Shown: positions 9,455-16,195 of the stretch, one piece after another
How the letters are laid out: the number at the start of each line of letters is the position of its first letter
How positions within the stretch are numbered: position 1 is the first letter of the stretch
Source: JBEKZQ01 sp049509675
GTDB taxonomy: Bacteria; Planctomycetota; Planctomycetia; Pirellulales; Thermoguttaceae
NCBI GenBank assembly: GCA_049509675.1
Contig: JBEKZQ010000056.1
Span: forward strand, 1 to 18,087
Reading direction: 5' to 3'
Length of the DNA stretch: 18,087 nt
Notes under the pieces: generated by a model
Databases searched by the model: none
What the model was told of the DNA's origin: nothing
Seen by the model: the letters and a program-made list of their open reading frames with translations, nothing else
Translations under genes and position numbers: made by a program

Positions 9455-9467
9455 CGACGTTCCGATG

Positions 9468-9493
9468 GTAGCCGTGGGTTTCAACCCACGGTT
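9468..9493. repeat. REP hairpin, left copy
   Basis: CCGTGGGTT (9472-9480) pairs with AACCCACGG (9483-9491) across a 2-nt centre. The full 26 nt are the perfect reverse complement of 9731-9756. Confidence 0.9.
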
Positions 9494-9539
9494 CCCAGTG
9501 CGGCGCGCGGTTCTTGCGTCGCGTAGCGACGCCTGATAG

Positions 9540-9682
9540 TCAGCCCCATACATACCGTTCGTCAAATTCGATCTCATGCCGCCTGAGCAATTCGCGGTAT
9601 TCCTCCTGGAACGTTTTCGTGCGGTGATGCTTGCGCTGCCCTTGACGATGTGGTAATGCAACGACGTGTACGTGTTTGCCAT
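9540..9682 (-). pseudogene. IS200/RAYT-type Y1 transposase remnant with the middle deleted
   Basis: Reading leftward from ATG 9682, the first codons give MANTYTSLHYHIV, the typical start of REP-associated/IS200-like transposases. Right after it, in another frame, comes QRKHHR, then TKTFQEEYRELLRRHEIEF, then DERYVWG and a stop at 9540-9542: the typical C-terminus of the same family. The two ends are thus joined with roughly the central hundred codons missing, including the HUH motif and catalytic tyrosine. The junction is also frameshifted: adding one base in the GGGCAG region would make VKGQRKHHR continuous. It cannot be an active enzyme. Family usual length is roughly 140-200 residues. It could be mobilised in trans only by a related full-length transposase elsewhere. 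Confidence 0.8.
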
Positions 9683-9691
9683 GGCTTCAAT

Positions 9692-9805
9692 CGTCGCTAC
9701 GCGACGGGCGGACAACATGGGGGGATCGCAAACCGTGGGTTGAAACCCACGGCTACCATCATAACGTCGCTACGCGACGGGCGGCAACGTGGGAGATCGA
9801 AAACC
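9692..9805. repeat. Direct repeat containing CGTCGC-TAC-GCGACG hairpins, right side of cassette
   Basis: 9692-9734 and 9765-9805 share CGTCGCTACGCGACGGGCGG, then a CAAC-TGG-GATCG-AAACC tail with a few differences. Between them sits the right REP hairpin (9731-9756). The duplication suggests the array grew by a local copy event. Confidence 0.8.
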
Positions 9806-9870
9806 ATGCACAAGAAAGGCAAGGCGTTCCCGCGGCCGACAGCCCCTCATGCTTTTGCCGCCGTTTCCCC

Positions 9871-9926
9871 CTCACCCCCGAGCCCTCTCCCCCTCGTGCC
9901 GCTGCGGCACGCGGGGAGAGGAGGGC
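9871..9926. repeat. 'CCCTCTCCCC' hairpin repeat downstream of the DHOD-like gene
   Basis: CCCTCTCCCC (9883-9892) and GGGGAGAG followed by GAGGG (9913-9925) flank an inner hairpin GTGCCGC-T-GCGGCAC (9896-9910), preceded by CTCACCCCCG. It belongs to the same broad type as 7035-7077, in the opposite orientation. It lies a few bases after the stop of the leftward DHOD-like gene and may fold at the 3' end of the nifJ-operon transcript. Confidence 0.75.
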
Positions 9927-9929
9927 AGG

Positions 9930-10937
9930 TCAGATGAACTTTCCCGTGTACGAGGTCAGGGCCTTCATGTAGTTGCCGCGCTCGAAGGCGGCCGGGTCGG
10001 GACAGTTCTCCTGGCTCATGCTGCCGCGAAGCTGCTCGACGGAGGAATACTCCTTCTCTTCCATCCACTGCTCGACGCCGGCCAGGATCCGGCCCACCTG
10101 CTCGGAACCCTGCTGATAGAGCGTCGAGACGATCATGCCCACGTCGGCCCCGGCCAACAGGGCTTTCAGCATGTCCTCGGGCTGATGGATGCCGCTGGTG
10201 AGCGCCAGCGAGGCCTTGATCCGCCCGTGCAAAATGGCGATCCAGCGCAGCGGCACGAGCATCTCGCCGGAGGTGCTCAACACCAGCTTGGGCGAGGTTT
10301 CGAGCGTCTCCAGGTCGATGTCGGGCTGGAAGAAGCGGTTGAAGAGCACCAGGCCGTCGGCGCCGGCCTCGGTCAGCCGCCGGGCCATGTTGCCCATGGC
10401 GCTGAAGTACGGGCCGACCTTCACGGCCAGCGGAATCGACACCGACTCCTTGACCGCGGCCACCAGCTCCAGGTAGCGCGACTCGACGTCGCGGCCGTTC
10501 ATGTTCAGGTCCGCGGCCACGAAGTAGACGTTCAACTCCAGGGCGTCGGCCCCGGCGTTCTGCATCATCTTCGCGTAGCGGACCCATCCGCCCGTGCTCG
10601 TGCCGTTGAGGCTGGCGATCAAGGGGATGCCGACGGCCTTCTTCGCCTTCTCGATGTACTCCAGGTAGGTCTCCGGTCCGGTGTGGTAGTCGTCTTCGGC
10701 GGGGAAGTAGGTGAGCGACTCGGCGAAGCTTTCCGCGCCGTGCTCGTGGACGCGGGTCATCTCCACTTCGTCGTACTCGATCTGCTCCTCGAAGAGCGAA
10801 GGCAAGACGGCGGCGGCGGCGCCCGCCGCTTCCAGCTTCTTCAGCGAGTCGAGTTTGTGCGTCAGCGGACAGGCCGCCACCAGCAGCGGGTTCTTCAAGC
10901 GGAAACCGAGATATTGGGTCGTCAGGTCGACGCTCAT
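9930..10937 (-). CDS. Dihydroorotate dehydrogenase-like flavoprotein (nifJ-associated)
   Basis: A 335-residue FMN TIM-barrel protein of the DHOD-like group often encoded beside nifJ. Landmarks: YLGFRLKNPLLVAACPLT (9-26), IPLIASLNGTSTGGW (104-118), AGADALELNVYFV (128-140), IPLAVKVGPYFS (168-179), and FMN-phosphate-binding LTSGIHQPEDMLKALLAGAD (246-265) with MIVSTL. True class 1 DHODs have SCPN after the ELN strand, near the active site; here it reads YFVA, and I see no catalytic cysteine or serine in its place. Dihydroorotate oxidation is therefore doubtful; an FMN-dependent redox role linked to pyruvate:ferredoxin oxidoreductase is an inference from synteny. The ATG overlaps the nifJ stop (ATGA) and has a perfect Shine-Dalgarno sequence. 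The GDxxAAFERGNYMKALTSY-like C-terminal tail is typical of this group. Confidence 0.88.
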   Translation of the reverse strand: MSVDLTTQYLGFRLKNPLLVAACPLTHKLDSLKKLEAAGAAAAVLPSLFEEQIEYDEVEMTRVHEHGAESFAESLTYFPAEDDYHTGPETYLEYIEKAKKAVGIPLIASLNGTSTGGWVRYAKMMQNAGADALELNVYFVAADLNMNGRDVESRYLELVAAVKESVSIPLAVKVGPYFSAMGNMARRLTEAGADGLVLFNRFFQPDIDLETLETSPKLVLSTSGEMLVPLRWIAILHGRIKASLALTSGIHQPEDMLKALLAGADVGMIVSTLYQQGSEQVGRILAGVEQWMEEKEYSSVEQLRGSMSQENCPDPAAFERGNYMKALTSYTGKFI

Positions 10938-13900
10938 GATTTCACCTCCTTTGCAGCTTGCGTTTGATCGGCGCCGGGGCCATTGCCGCCGGCGGGGCTA
11001 CTGCCTCCTTTGCCTTGCGCCCGTGGGACGCCGGCCAACTGATCGTAAAAATTCCAGCGCTCGGTGATGTCGTCCTGGGCCAAGGCGAGCAGGCGGGCCG
11101 AGGCCTCGGGCTTGGAGCGGGCCAGCATGGCGAAGCGGGCCTCTTTCATGGCGAACTCCTTGAAATCGGCGGTCGGCTTCTTGCTGTCCAGATGGAACGG
11201 GTGTTGCTGGTCGCGGGGATCGAAGTGGTACAGCGGCCAGTAACCGCAGGCCACGGCCTCCTTTTGCAGCGACATGCCGCGGGCCATGTCGATGCCCCAG
11301 CCGATGCAGTGCGAGAAGGCGATGATCAGCGAGGTGCCGCGATACGATTCGGCGGCCAGGACGGTCTTCAGGGCGTGGGCCGGATTGGCGCCCAGGGAGA
11401 TCTGGCCCACGAACACGTTGCCATAGGCCATGGCGATCATGCCCAGGTCTTTCTTTCGGCCGGGCTTGCCGCCGGCGGCGAACTTGGCCACGGCGCCGCG
11501 CGGCGTGGCCTTCGAGGCCTGCCCGCCCGTGTTGGAATACACCTCGGTGTCCAGCACCAGGATGTTCACGTCCCGCCCGAAGGCGAAGACGTGGTCCAGG
11601 CCGCCGAAGCCGATGTCGTAGGCCCAACCGTCGCCGCCGAAGCTCCACACGCTCTTGCGGATCAGGTAATCGGCCGAGGCGGAAAGGGCTTTGGCGTCGG
11701 CGCCGCCGATCTCGGCCAGCCGTCGCTGCAAGCGGCCCACCAACTGCCGTTGCACCTGGATCTGCTCGTCGCTCTCCTGCTTGGCGTTGGCCAGCAAGGC
11801 GCTGACCAATTCGTCGCCGAGTTGGCCGCTTAATTTCTTCAGCAACACGTCGGTGTATTGTATCTGCTGGTCGATCGCCAGGCGGAAGCCCAGGCCGAAC
11901 TCGGCACAGTCCTCAAACAGCGAATTGGACCACGCGGGGCCCTTGCCGTCCTTGTTGACCGAGTAGGGCGTGCAGGGCAGGTTGCCGCCGTAGATCGATG
12001 AGCAGCCCGTGGCGTTGCCGATCAGCATGCGGTCGCCGAACAGTTGCGTCAGCAGCTTGACGTAAGGCGTCTCGCCGCAGCCCGCGCAGGCCCCCGAGAA
12101 CTCGAACAGCGGCAGCAACAGTTGCGAGCCCTTGATGGTGTCGATCTTGACCGTGTTGCGATCGACGTCGGGCAGGGTGAGGAAGAAGTCCCAACCGGCC
12201 CGCTCGCGCTCGAGGTGGTTGAGCTTCGGCTCCATGTCGATGGCCTTGTGCTTGGGATGCGTCTTGTCCTTGACGGGGCAGACGTCGACGCACAGGGCGC
12301 AGCCGGTGCAATCGTCCGGCGCCACTTGGAGCACCAACTTCCAGCCCGGGTACTCCTTGCCTTTGTAATCGGTTGTCTTGAAGCCTTCCGGGGCGCCGGC
12401 CAACTGGGCCGGGTCGACGACCTTCATGCGGATGGTGGCGTGCGGGCAGCCCAGCGAGCACAGCCCGCACTGAATGCAGATGGCCGGATCCCAGATGGGA
12501 ATGTCCTGGGCAATGCTGCGTTTTTCGTACTGCGTGGTGCCGGTGGGGAAGGTGCCGTCGACCGGCATGGCGCTGACGGGCAGGTCGTCGCCGCGGTTGG
12601 CGATCATCATTGCCAGCACGTCTTTGACGAAGGGCGGGGCGTTGGGCGGCACCGCCGGCACCATGTGCAGCTTCGAGGTCGCCCGGCCCGGCATGCGCAC
12701 TTCGTGCAGCGAGGCCAGGGCGCCGTCCACCGCGGCATTGTTCCGCTCGACGATCGCGCCGCCGCCCTTCTTGCCGTAGGTGGCCTTGATCGAATCCTTG
12801 ATTTCGGCGATCGCCTCCTCGGCCGGAATGATGTTGGCCAGCTTGAAGAAGCAGGTCTGCATGACCGTGTTGATCCGCACGCCCATCTGGGCGTCGCGGG
12901 CCACGCGGTAGGCATCGACCACGTAGAACTTCAGCTTCTTGTCGAGGATCTGTTGCTGCACCTCGGCCGGCAGCTTGTCCCACACCTCCTCCGGGCCATA
13001 GGGGCTGTTCAAGAGGAATGTGGCCCCCGGCACGGCCATCGACAGCATGTCGATGCGATCCAGGAACTGGAACTGGTGGCAGGCCACGAAATTGGCCTTG
13101 TGGACCAGGTACGAGCCTTTGATCGGCCGCGGACTGAAGCGGACGTGCGAGGTGGTTACCGACCCCGCCTTGCGCGAGTCGTAGACGAAGTAGCCTTGCG
13201 CGTGCCGGGGCGTGCTCTCGCCGATGATCTTCACCGAGCTGCGATTGGCGCTGACCGTGCCGTCGCTGCCCAGCCCGAAGAACACGGCCCGCGTGACGTC
13301 GTCGGCCTCGGTGGAGAAATCGGCGTCGTAGTCCAGGCTCAAGTGGGTCACGTCGTCGTTGATGCCCACCGTGAAGCGCAGCCGCGGCTGCGGCTTGGTC
13401 AATTCCGCGAACACCGCCGCCACCTGGGCGGGCGTGAACTCCTTGGACGAAAGCCCATAGCGGCCGCCGATCACCTTGGGCAGCGGGCCGCTCCAGCCCT
13501 CGGCCAGCGCGGTGACCACGTCCTGGTACAGCGGCTCGCCGCTGGCGCCGGGCTCCTTGGTGCGGTCCAGCACGGCGATCCGCTTGACGCTCTTGGGCAA
13601 CGCGGCCAGCAAGGCCGCGTTGTCGAAGGGCCGGTAGAGCCGCACCTTGACCAGCCCGATCTTCTCGCCGCGGGCCGTCAGGTGGTCGATCGTTTCTTCC
13701 GCCACGCCGCAACCGGAGCCCATGATCACGACCACGCGCTCGGCGTCCGGGGCGCCGAAGTAATCGAACAGGTGATATTGCCGGCCGGTCAGGCGGCCGA
13801 ACTTGTCCATCGCCTGCTGCACGATTCCCGGCGCCGCGTCGTAGAACTTGTTGCAGGCTTCGCGGGCCTGGAAGAACACGTCCGGGTTCTGGGCCGTGCC

Positions 13901-14551
13901 GCGCAGTTTCGGCTCCTCGGGCGTGAGAGCCCGGCGGCGATGGGCTTCGACCAGATCCATGTCGATCATCGCCCGCACGTCGTCTTCCGTAAGCTGCTCG
14001 ATCTTGTTCACTTCGTGGGAGATGCGGAAGCCGTCGAAGAAGTGCAGGAACGGCACCCGCGACTGGAGCGTGGCGGCCTGCGCGATCAACGCCATGTCTT
14101 GGGCCTCCTGCACCGAGGCCGAGGAGAGCAGGGCCCAGCCGGTCGAGCGGCAGGCCAGCACGTCGCTGTGATCGCCGAAGATCGACAGGGCATGGGTGGC
14201 GACGGTGCGGGCGGTGACGTGGAAGACCGTGGCGGTGAGTTCCCCGGCAATCTTGAACATGTTGGGGATCATCAGCAACAGGCCTTGCGAGGCGGTGAAA
14301 GTGGTCGTCAGGGCCCCCGCCTGCAGGGCGCCGTGGACCGCGCCGGCGGCCCCCGCTTCGCTCTGCATTTCCACCACGTCCGGCACGGTGCCGAAGATGT
14401 TCTTGCGGCCGGCGGCGGCCCAGGCGTCGGGCAACTCGCCCAGACCGGACGAGGGCGTGATCGGGTAGATCGACATCACCTCGTTGCACAAATGTGCCAT
14501 GTTGGCCGTCGCTTCATTGCCATCGACGGTCACGAAGCGTCTCTTGTCCAC
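10934..14551 (-). CDS. nifJ: Pyruvate:ferredoxin (flavodoxin) oxidoreductase
   Basis: A 1205-residue single-chain PFOR that converts pyruvate and CoA to acetyl-CoA and CO2, reducing ferredoxin or flavodoxin. Domains in order: pyrimidine-binding/pyruvate domain (IYPITPSS at 28-35, EMQSEAGAAGAVHGAL), transketolase C-like domain (VVVIMGSGCG), the gamma domain (about 420-630), a two-cluster ferredoxin domain with C692-C695-C698-C702 and C748-C751-C754-C758, then the TPP domain. The third 4Fe-4S cluster would use C822, C825, C850 and C1082, matching the spacing known from Desulfovibrio PFOR. TPP/Mg binding shows as GDGWAYDIGFGGLDHV and VYSNTGGQASKATP. Start is GTG at 14551 with AGGAGG (14559-14564) 7 nt upstream. 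The last 30 residues are a Gly/Pro/Gln-rich extension. All expected ligands are present, so it should be active; it implies anaerobic or microaerobic capacity, or ferredoxin supply. Confidence 0.96.
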   Translation of the reverse strand: MDKRRFVTVDGNEATANMAHLCNEVMSIYPITPSSGLGELPDAWAAAGRKNIFGTVPDVVEMQSEAGAAGAVHGALQAGALTTTFTASQGLLLMIPNMFKIAGELTATVFHVTARTVATHALSIFGDHSDVLACRSTGWALLSSASVQEAQDMALIAQAATLQSRVPFLHFFDGFRISHEVNKIEQLTEDDVRAMIDMDLVEAHRRRALTPEEPKLRGTAQNPDVFFQAREACNKFYDAAPGIVQQAMDKFGRLTGRQYHLFDYFGAPDAERVVVIMGSGCGVAEETIDHLTARGEKIGLVKVRLYRPFDNAALLAALPKSVKRIAVLDRTKEPGASGEPLYQDVVTALAEGWSGPLPKVIGGRYGLSSKEFTPAQVAAVFAELTKPQPRLRFTVGINDDVTHLSLDYDADFSTEADDVTRAVFFGLGSDGTVSANRSSVKIIGESTPRHAQGYFVYDSRKAGSVTTSHVRFSPRPIKGSYLVHKANFVACHQFQFLDRIDMLSMAVPGATFLLNSPYGPEEVWDKLPAEVQQQILDKKLKFYVVDAYRVARDAQMGVRINTVMQTCFFKLANIIPAEEAIAEIKDSIKATYGKKGGGAIVERNNAAVDGALASLHEVRMPGRATSKLHMVPAVPPNAPPFVKDVLAMMIANRGDDLPVSAMPVDGTFPTGTTQYEKRSIAQDIPIWDPAICIQCGLCSLGCPHATIRMKVVDPAQLAGAPEGFKTTDYKGKEYPGWKLVLQVAPDDCTGCALCVDVCPVKDKTHPKHKAIDMEPKLNHLERERAGWDFFLTLPDVDRNTVKIDTIKGSQLLLPLFEFSGACAGCGETPYVKLLTQLFGDRMLIGNATGCSSIYGGNLPCTPYSVNKDGKGPAWSNSLFEDCAEFGLGFRLAIDQQIQYTDVLLKKLSGQLGDELVSALLANAKQESDEQIQVQRQLVGRLQRRLAEIGGADAKALSASADYLIRKSVWSFGGDGWAYDIGFGGLDHVFAFGRDVNILVLDTEVYSNTGGQASKATPRGAVAKFAAGGKPGRKKDLGMIAMAYGNVFVGQISLGANPAHALKTVLAAESYRGTSLIIAFSHCIGWGIDMARGMSLQKEAVACGYWPLYHFDPRDQQHPFHLDSKKPTADFKEFAMKEARFAMLARSKPEASARLLALAQDDITERWNFYDQLAGVPRAQGKGGSSPAGGNGPGADQTQAAKEVKS
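10942..10951 (-). promoter_or_regulatory. Perfect Shine-Dalgarno sequence of the DHOD-like gene, inside nifJ
   Basis: Read on the minus strand this is AAGGAGGTGA, an uninterrupted complement to the 16S rRNA 3' end, 4 nt before the ATG. It is simultaneously the nifJ codons for KEVK just before the stop. Together with the ATGA overlap it predicts both coupled and independent initiation. Confidence 0.85.
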
Positions 14552-14688
14552 AGGTTTTCCTCCTCAAGGATCCAATACAGGAATGGTTCCGTAACAGGTG
14601 CATGGGCGATTTCTTCCCGACGCCGCGGCGGCAGAATCCGCCGATGAGCGCGACAACCGCAAACGTCCCGGCGGGGTCAAAAACAAGC

Positions 14689-14717
14689 AGTCTATCCTGC
14701 ATCGCCACACTTCGCAA
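14689..14717 (-). promoter_or_regulatory. Candidate nifJ promoter
   Basis: On the minus strand TTGCGA (14717-14712) and TAGACT (14694-14689) are 17 nt apart, each four of six to consensus. The leader would be about 130 nt. A moderate match only. Confidence 0.3.
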
Positions 14718-14803
14718 GGGCGGGCGCCAAGCGCAGCCGGCGCCAAGGGCAATTTCTGCTTTCTCGCACGACCCTCGGAAACATTCCGCCACGAAAGGAA
14801 CCA

Positions 14804-14829
14804 CGGATTACACGGATGTCACGGATAGA
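14804..14829. repeat. CACGGAT repeat cluster, copy 1
   Basis: The unit CACGGAT (with CCACGGATT first) occurs three times in 26 nt: CCACGGATTA, CACGGATGT, CACGGATAG. The same succession of units appears at 17038-17070. Confidence 0.7.
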
Positions 14830-14929
14830 TAACGGAGGAGGAAGAGGACTCTCTATAGAGTTGCGGCATTCCCGCCTTTCTTGGGGGCCCCTGCCCATTG
14901 TCGGCTATCACATAGGCGTGGCGACACGC

Positions 14930-14935
14930 TATAAT
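14930..14935 (+). promoter_or_regulatory. Candidate -10 element of the lipoprotein gene
   Basis: A perfect TATAAT, 48 nt before the ATG at 14984. No good -35 is seen at 16-18 nt; CTATCA (14905-14910) at 19 nt is poor. Confidence 0.45.
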
Positions 14936-14983
14936 GCCGGCTGGCCGTCTCCATCTCCTCTTTAACAACACAGGAGGCCAGTC

Positions 14984-15601
14984 ATGAAATCGCAGTGGCG
15001 TTTTTTGGCGGTCGTCATTCCCGCCGTGCTTCTGCTGCCCACCGGTTGTGACGACTCGAAGACCCCGCTTTCCGATCCGAAGGTCTCAAAGGCCGACCAA
15101 CATCTGGTCGGAGTGTGGCGGCAGCGGCAGGAAGATGGCGACGCTTTTTACCACGTCAGCCCTGCGGGCGAGAAGTTTGCCGATAGCGTGATGCGAGTGG
15201 AAGTGAAAACGGCCGGCAAAGGGAAAGAGGAGCCCCCGGAGAAGTATCTGATCTTCCCAACGGTCCTCAAAGACAAGACCTACCTGAACGTGGTAACAAA
15301 TCCGGCGCAGATCAAGGTGCTTGGCGAAAAAGGCTGGACGGCAGATGCGGTGAACTGCTACACCTTCTTCCAGTACAAACTCGACGGCGACAAGCTGGTG
15401 CTATGGTTTATCGATGAAAAGGCCAAGGAGCGGGCGATCAAGGCCGGCAAGATCAAAGGATCGATCAAGCCTCAAACGGCCGCCATGTTCACCGACACTG
15501 CCGAAAACGTGGCCCGCTTCGTTGCCGAGGCAGGCGACAGCTTGTTTGACCAAGAGAATCCTGGTCGGTTCGAGCGGATGGAAGCAGCAAAGAAGCCATA
15601 A
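14984..15601 (+). CDS. Lipoprotein of unknown function
   Basis: A 205-residue protein with a type II signal peptide: MKSQWRFLAVVIPAVLLLPTG then Cys22 (lipobox LPTGC) followed by DDS. Asp at +2 could favour inner-membrane retention by the Lol rule known in Proteobacteria, which may not apply here. The mature part begins with a polar linker, then HLVGVWRQRQEDGDAFYHV, KYLIFPTVLKDKTYLNVV and YKLDGDKLVLWFIDE, alternating beta strands that suggest a small barrel or lipocalin-like sheet, then a helical C-terminus rich in Lys/Ala. I do not recognise a named family. AGGAGG (14972-14977) lies 6 nt before the ATG. It is the first of three plus-strand envelope genes. Confidence 0.8.
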   Translation: MKSQWRFLAVVIPAVLLLPTGCDDSKTPLSDPKVSKADQHLVGVWRQRQEDGDAFYHVSPAGEKFADSVMRVEVKTAGKGKEEPPEKYLIFPTVLKDKTYLNVVTNPAQIKVLGEKGWTADAVNCYTFFQYKLDGDKLVLWFIDEKAKERAIKAGKIKGSIKPQTAAMFTDTAENVARFVAEAGDSLFDQENPGRFERMEAAKKP

Positions 15602-15617
15602 ACTGTGGGACTGTACC

Positions 15618-15725
15618 GTGTTGAAGTGGCAATCCATCCTTCTGGCAGTGGTCACTGGGTGTTGTGTATCGGTATTCAGAGATGGCGGGGAACCGAAGGC
15701 GAGTTGCCTGATGATTGAGAAGTAA
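15618..15725 (+). CDS. Possible very small lipoprotein-like ORF (35 codons)
   Basis: From GTG 15618 (or TTG 15621) the frame reads VLKWQSILLAVVTGCCVSVF and ends after SCLMIEK. It resembles a minimal type II signal peptide: Lys, hydrophobic run, lipobox VVTGC. There is no strong Shine-Dalgarno sequence (GTGGGA is nearest), and the start is non-ATG, so it may be chance or a truncated gene. It starts 16 nt after the lipoprotein stop. Confidence 0.25.
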   Translation: MLKWQSILLAVVTGCCVSVFRDGGEPKASCLMIEK

Positions 15726-15747
15726 GAGGTAGCCAACACCGCACGGC

Positions 15748-15785
15748 GGCAGAATTCCCTTCGGGAACCGCCTTCGGCGACTGCC
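15748..15785. repeat. Predicted three-way hairpin structure
   Basis: Outer stem GGCAG/CTGCC (15748-15752 with 15781-15785) encloses two hairpins with TTC loops: TTCCC/GGGAA (15755-15759 with 15763-15767) and CGCC/GGCG (15769-15772 with 15776-15779). It ends 35 nt before the next ATG. It may be a small repeat element or a leader structure; function unknown. Confidence 0.4.
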
Positions 15786-15820
15786 ATGCAACAGTTGGTG
15801 GGGCGAATCAGGAGAACGTC

Positions 15821-16156
15821 ATGTCGGAAGATTGCAACAAGAAGGCGCCGGCATGGTTTGTGGTGCTGACGATCGCCGTCACTATTGTGGTCGTTACGCC
15901 CGTTGGGCTGTCGGTGGGAACGCTCTTCGGCATCCTAGAGGACTTCGGTCTTAACTACACTGTAGAGAACATACGGCATAACCCTGGCATCTTCGCCAAT
16001 CAATTCGCGCGGGGTATTGTCTTCACCGGGTGGGCTGCCCTCGTGGCCATCGTCGTGCTGGCCGTAGTCGGGTGCATCGCATTGATTCGTCGCCACGGCA
16101 AGCCGCCAGCAAAGGACGAGTGGCGAGGTCCCGCTGCGCCGGATCGACTTGGTTGA
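15821..16156 (+). CDS. Small two-helix membrane protein of unknown function
   Basis: A 111-residue protein with membrane segments at about 12-34 and 66-89. A short loop of about 30 residues lies between them (EDFGLNYTVENIRHNPG), and the C-terminal tail is basic then polar (RRHGKPPAKDEW). By the positive-inside rule both ends are cytoplasmic and the loop faces out. I recognise no family. AGGAG (15810-15814) lies 6 nt before the ATG, so translation is well supported. The LRR gene starts 39 nt downstream on the same strand, which suggests co-transcription. Confidence 0.72.
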   Translation: MSEDCNKKAPAWFVVLTIAVTIVVVTPVGLSVGTLFGILEDFGLNYTVENIRHNPGIFANQFARGIVFTGWAALVAIVVLAVVGCIALIRRHGKPPAKDEWRGPAAPDRLG

Positions 16157-16195
16157 CCGCTGTCCTATCCGTTGGCCGCGACGACCAAGAACCTC

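Larger units (their letters stand above)
9446..9805. mobile_element. REP cassette with 48-nt inverted ends around a transposase remnant
   Basis: The outer arms 9446-9493 and 9731-9778 are reverse complements at 46 of 48 positions (mismatches are CC versus AT). Each arm holds two hairpins: GTCGC-GTA-GCGAC and CCGTGGGTT-TC-AACCCACGG. Inner copies of the small hairpin lie at 9516-9532 and 9692-9706, just outside the remnant transposase at 9540-9682. A direct repeat also joins 9692-9734 with 9765-9805. REP pairs flanking a Y1 transposase gene are typical of RAYT loci. The left end overlaps the 3' end of the PEP-CTERM gene. Confidence 0.85.
14552..14983. other. Divergent intergenic region between nifJ and a lipoprotein gene
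   Basis: 432 nt without a credible gene. It holds candidate promoters in both directions (14689-14717 minus, 14930-14935 plus) and a cluster of CACGGAT repeats near 14804. The short open frames here lack Shine-Dalgarno sequences and family resemblance. Confidence 0.6.

Noticed and set aside
9446..9805. CRISPR array
   Set aside because: The repeats are inverted hairpins and irregularly spaced, with no unique spacers of equal length; a REP/RAYT cassette explains them.
9789..10967. Long plus-strand frame opposite the DHOD-like gene
   Set aside because: Antisense shadow of a well-conserved flavoprotein; its translation has no family likeness.
12044..14647. Very long open frame on the plus strand opposite nifJ
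   Set aside because: It is the mirror of an unmistakable PFOR gene, has low-complexity His/Arg/Gly-rich translation and resembles no family; long antisense frames are usual at this GC content.
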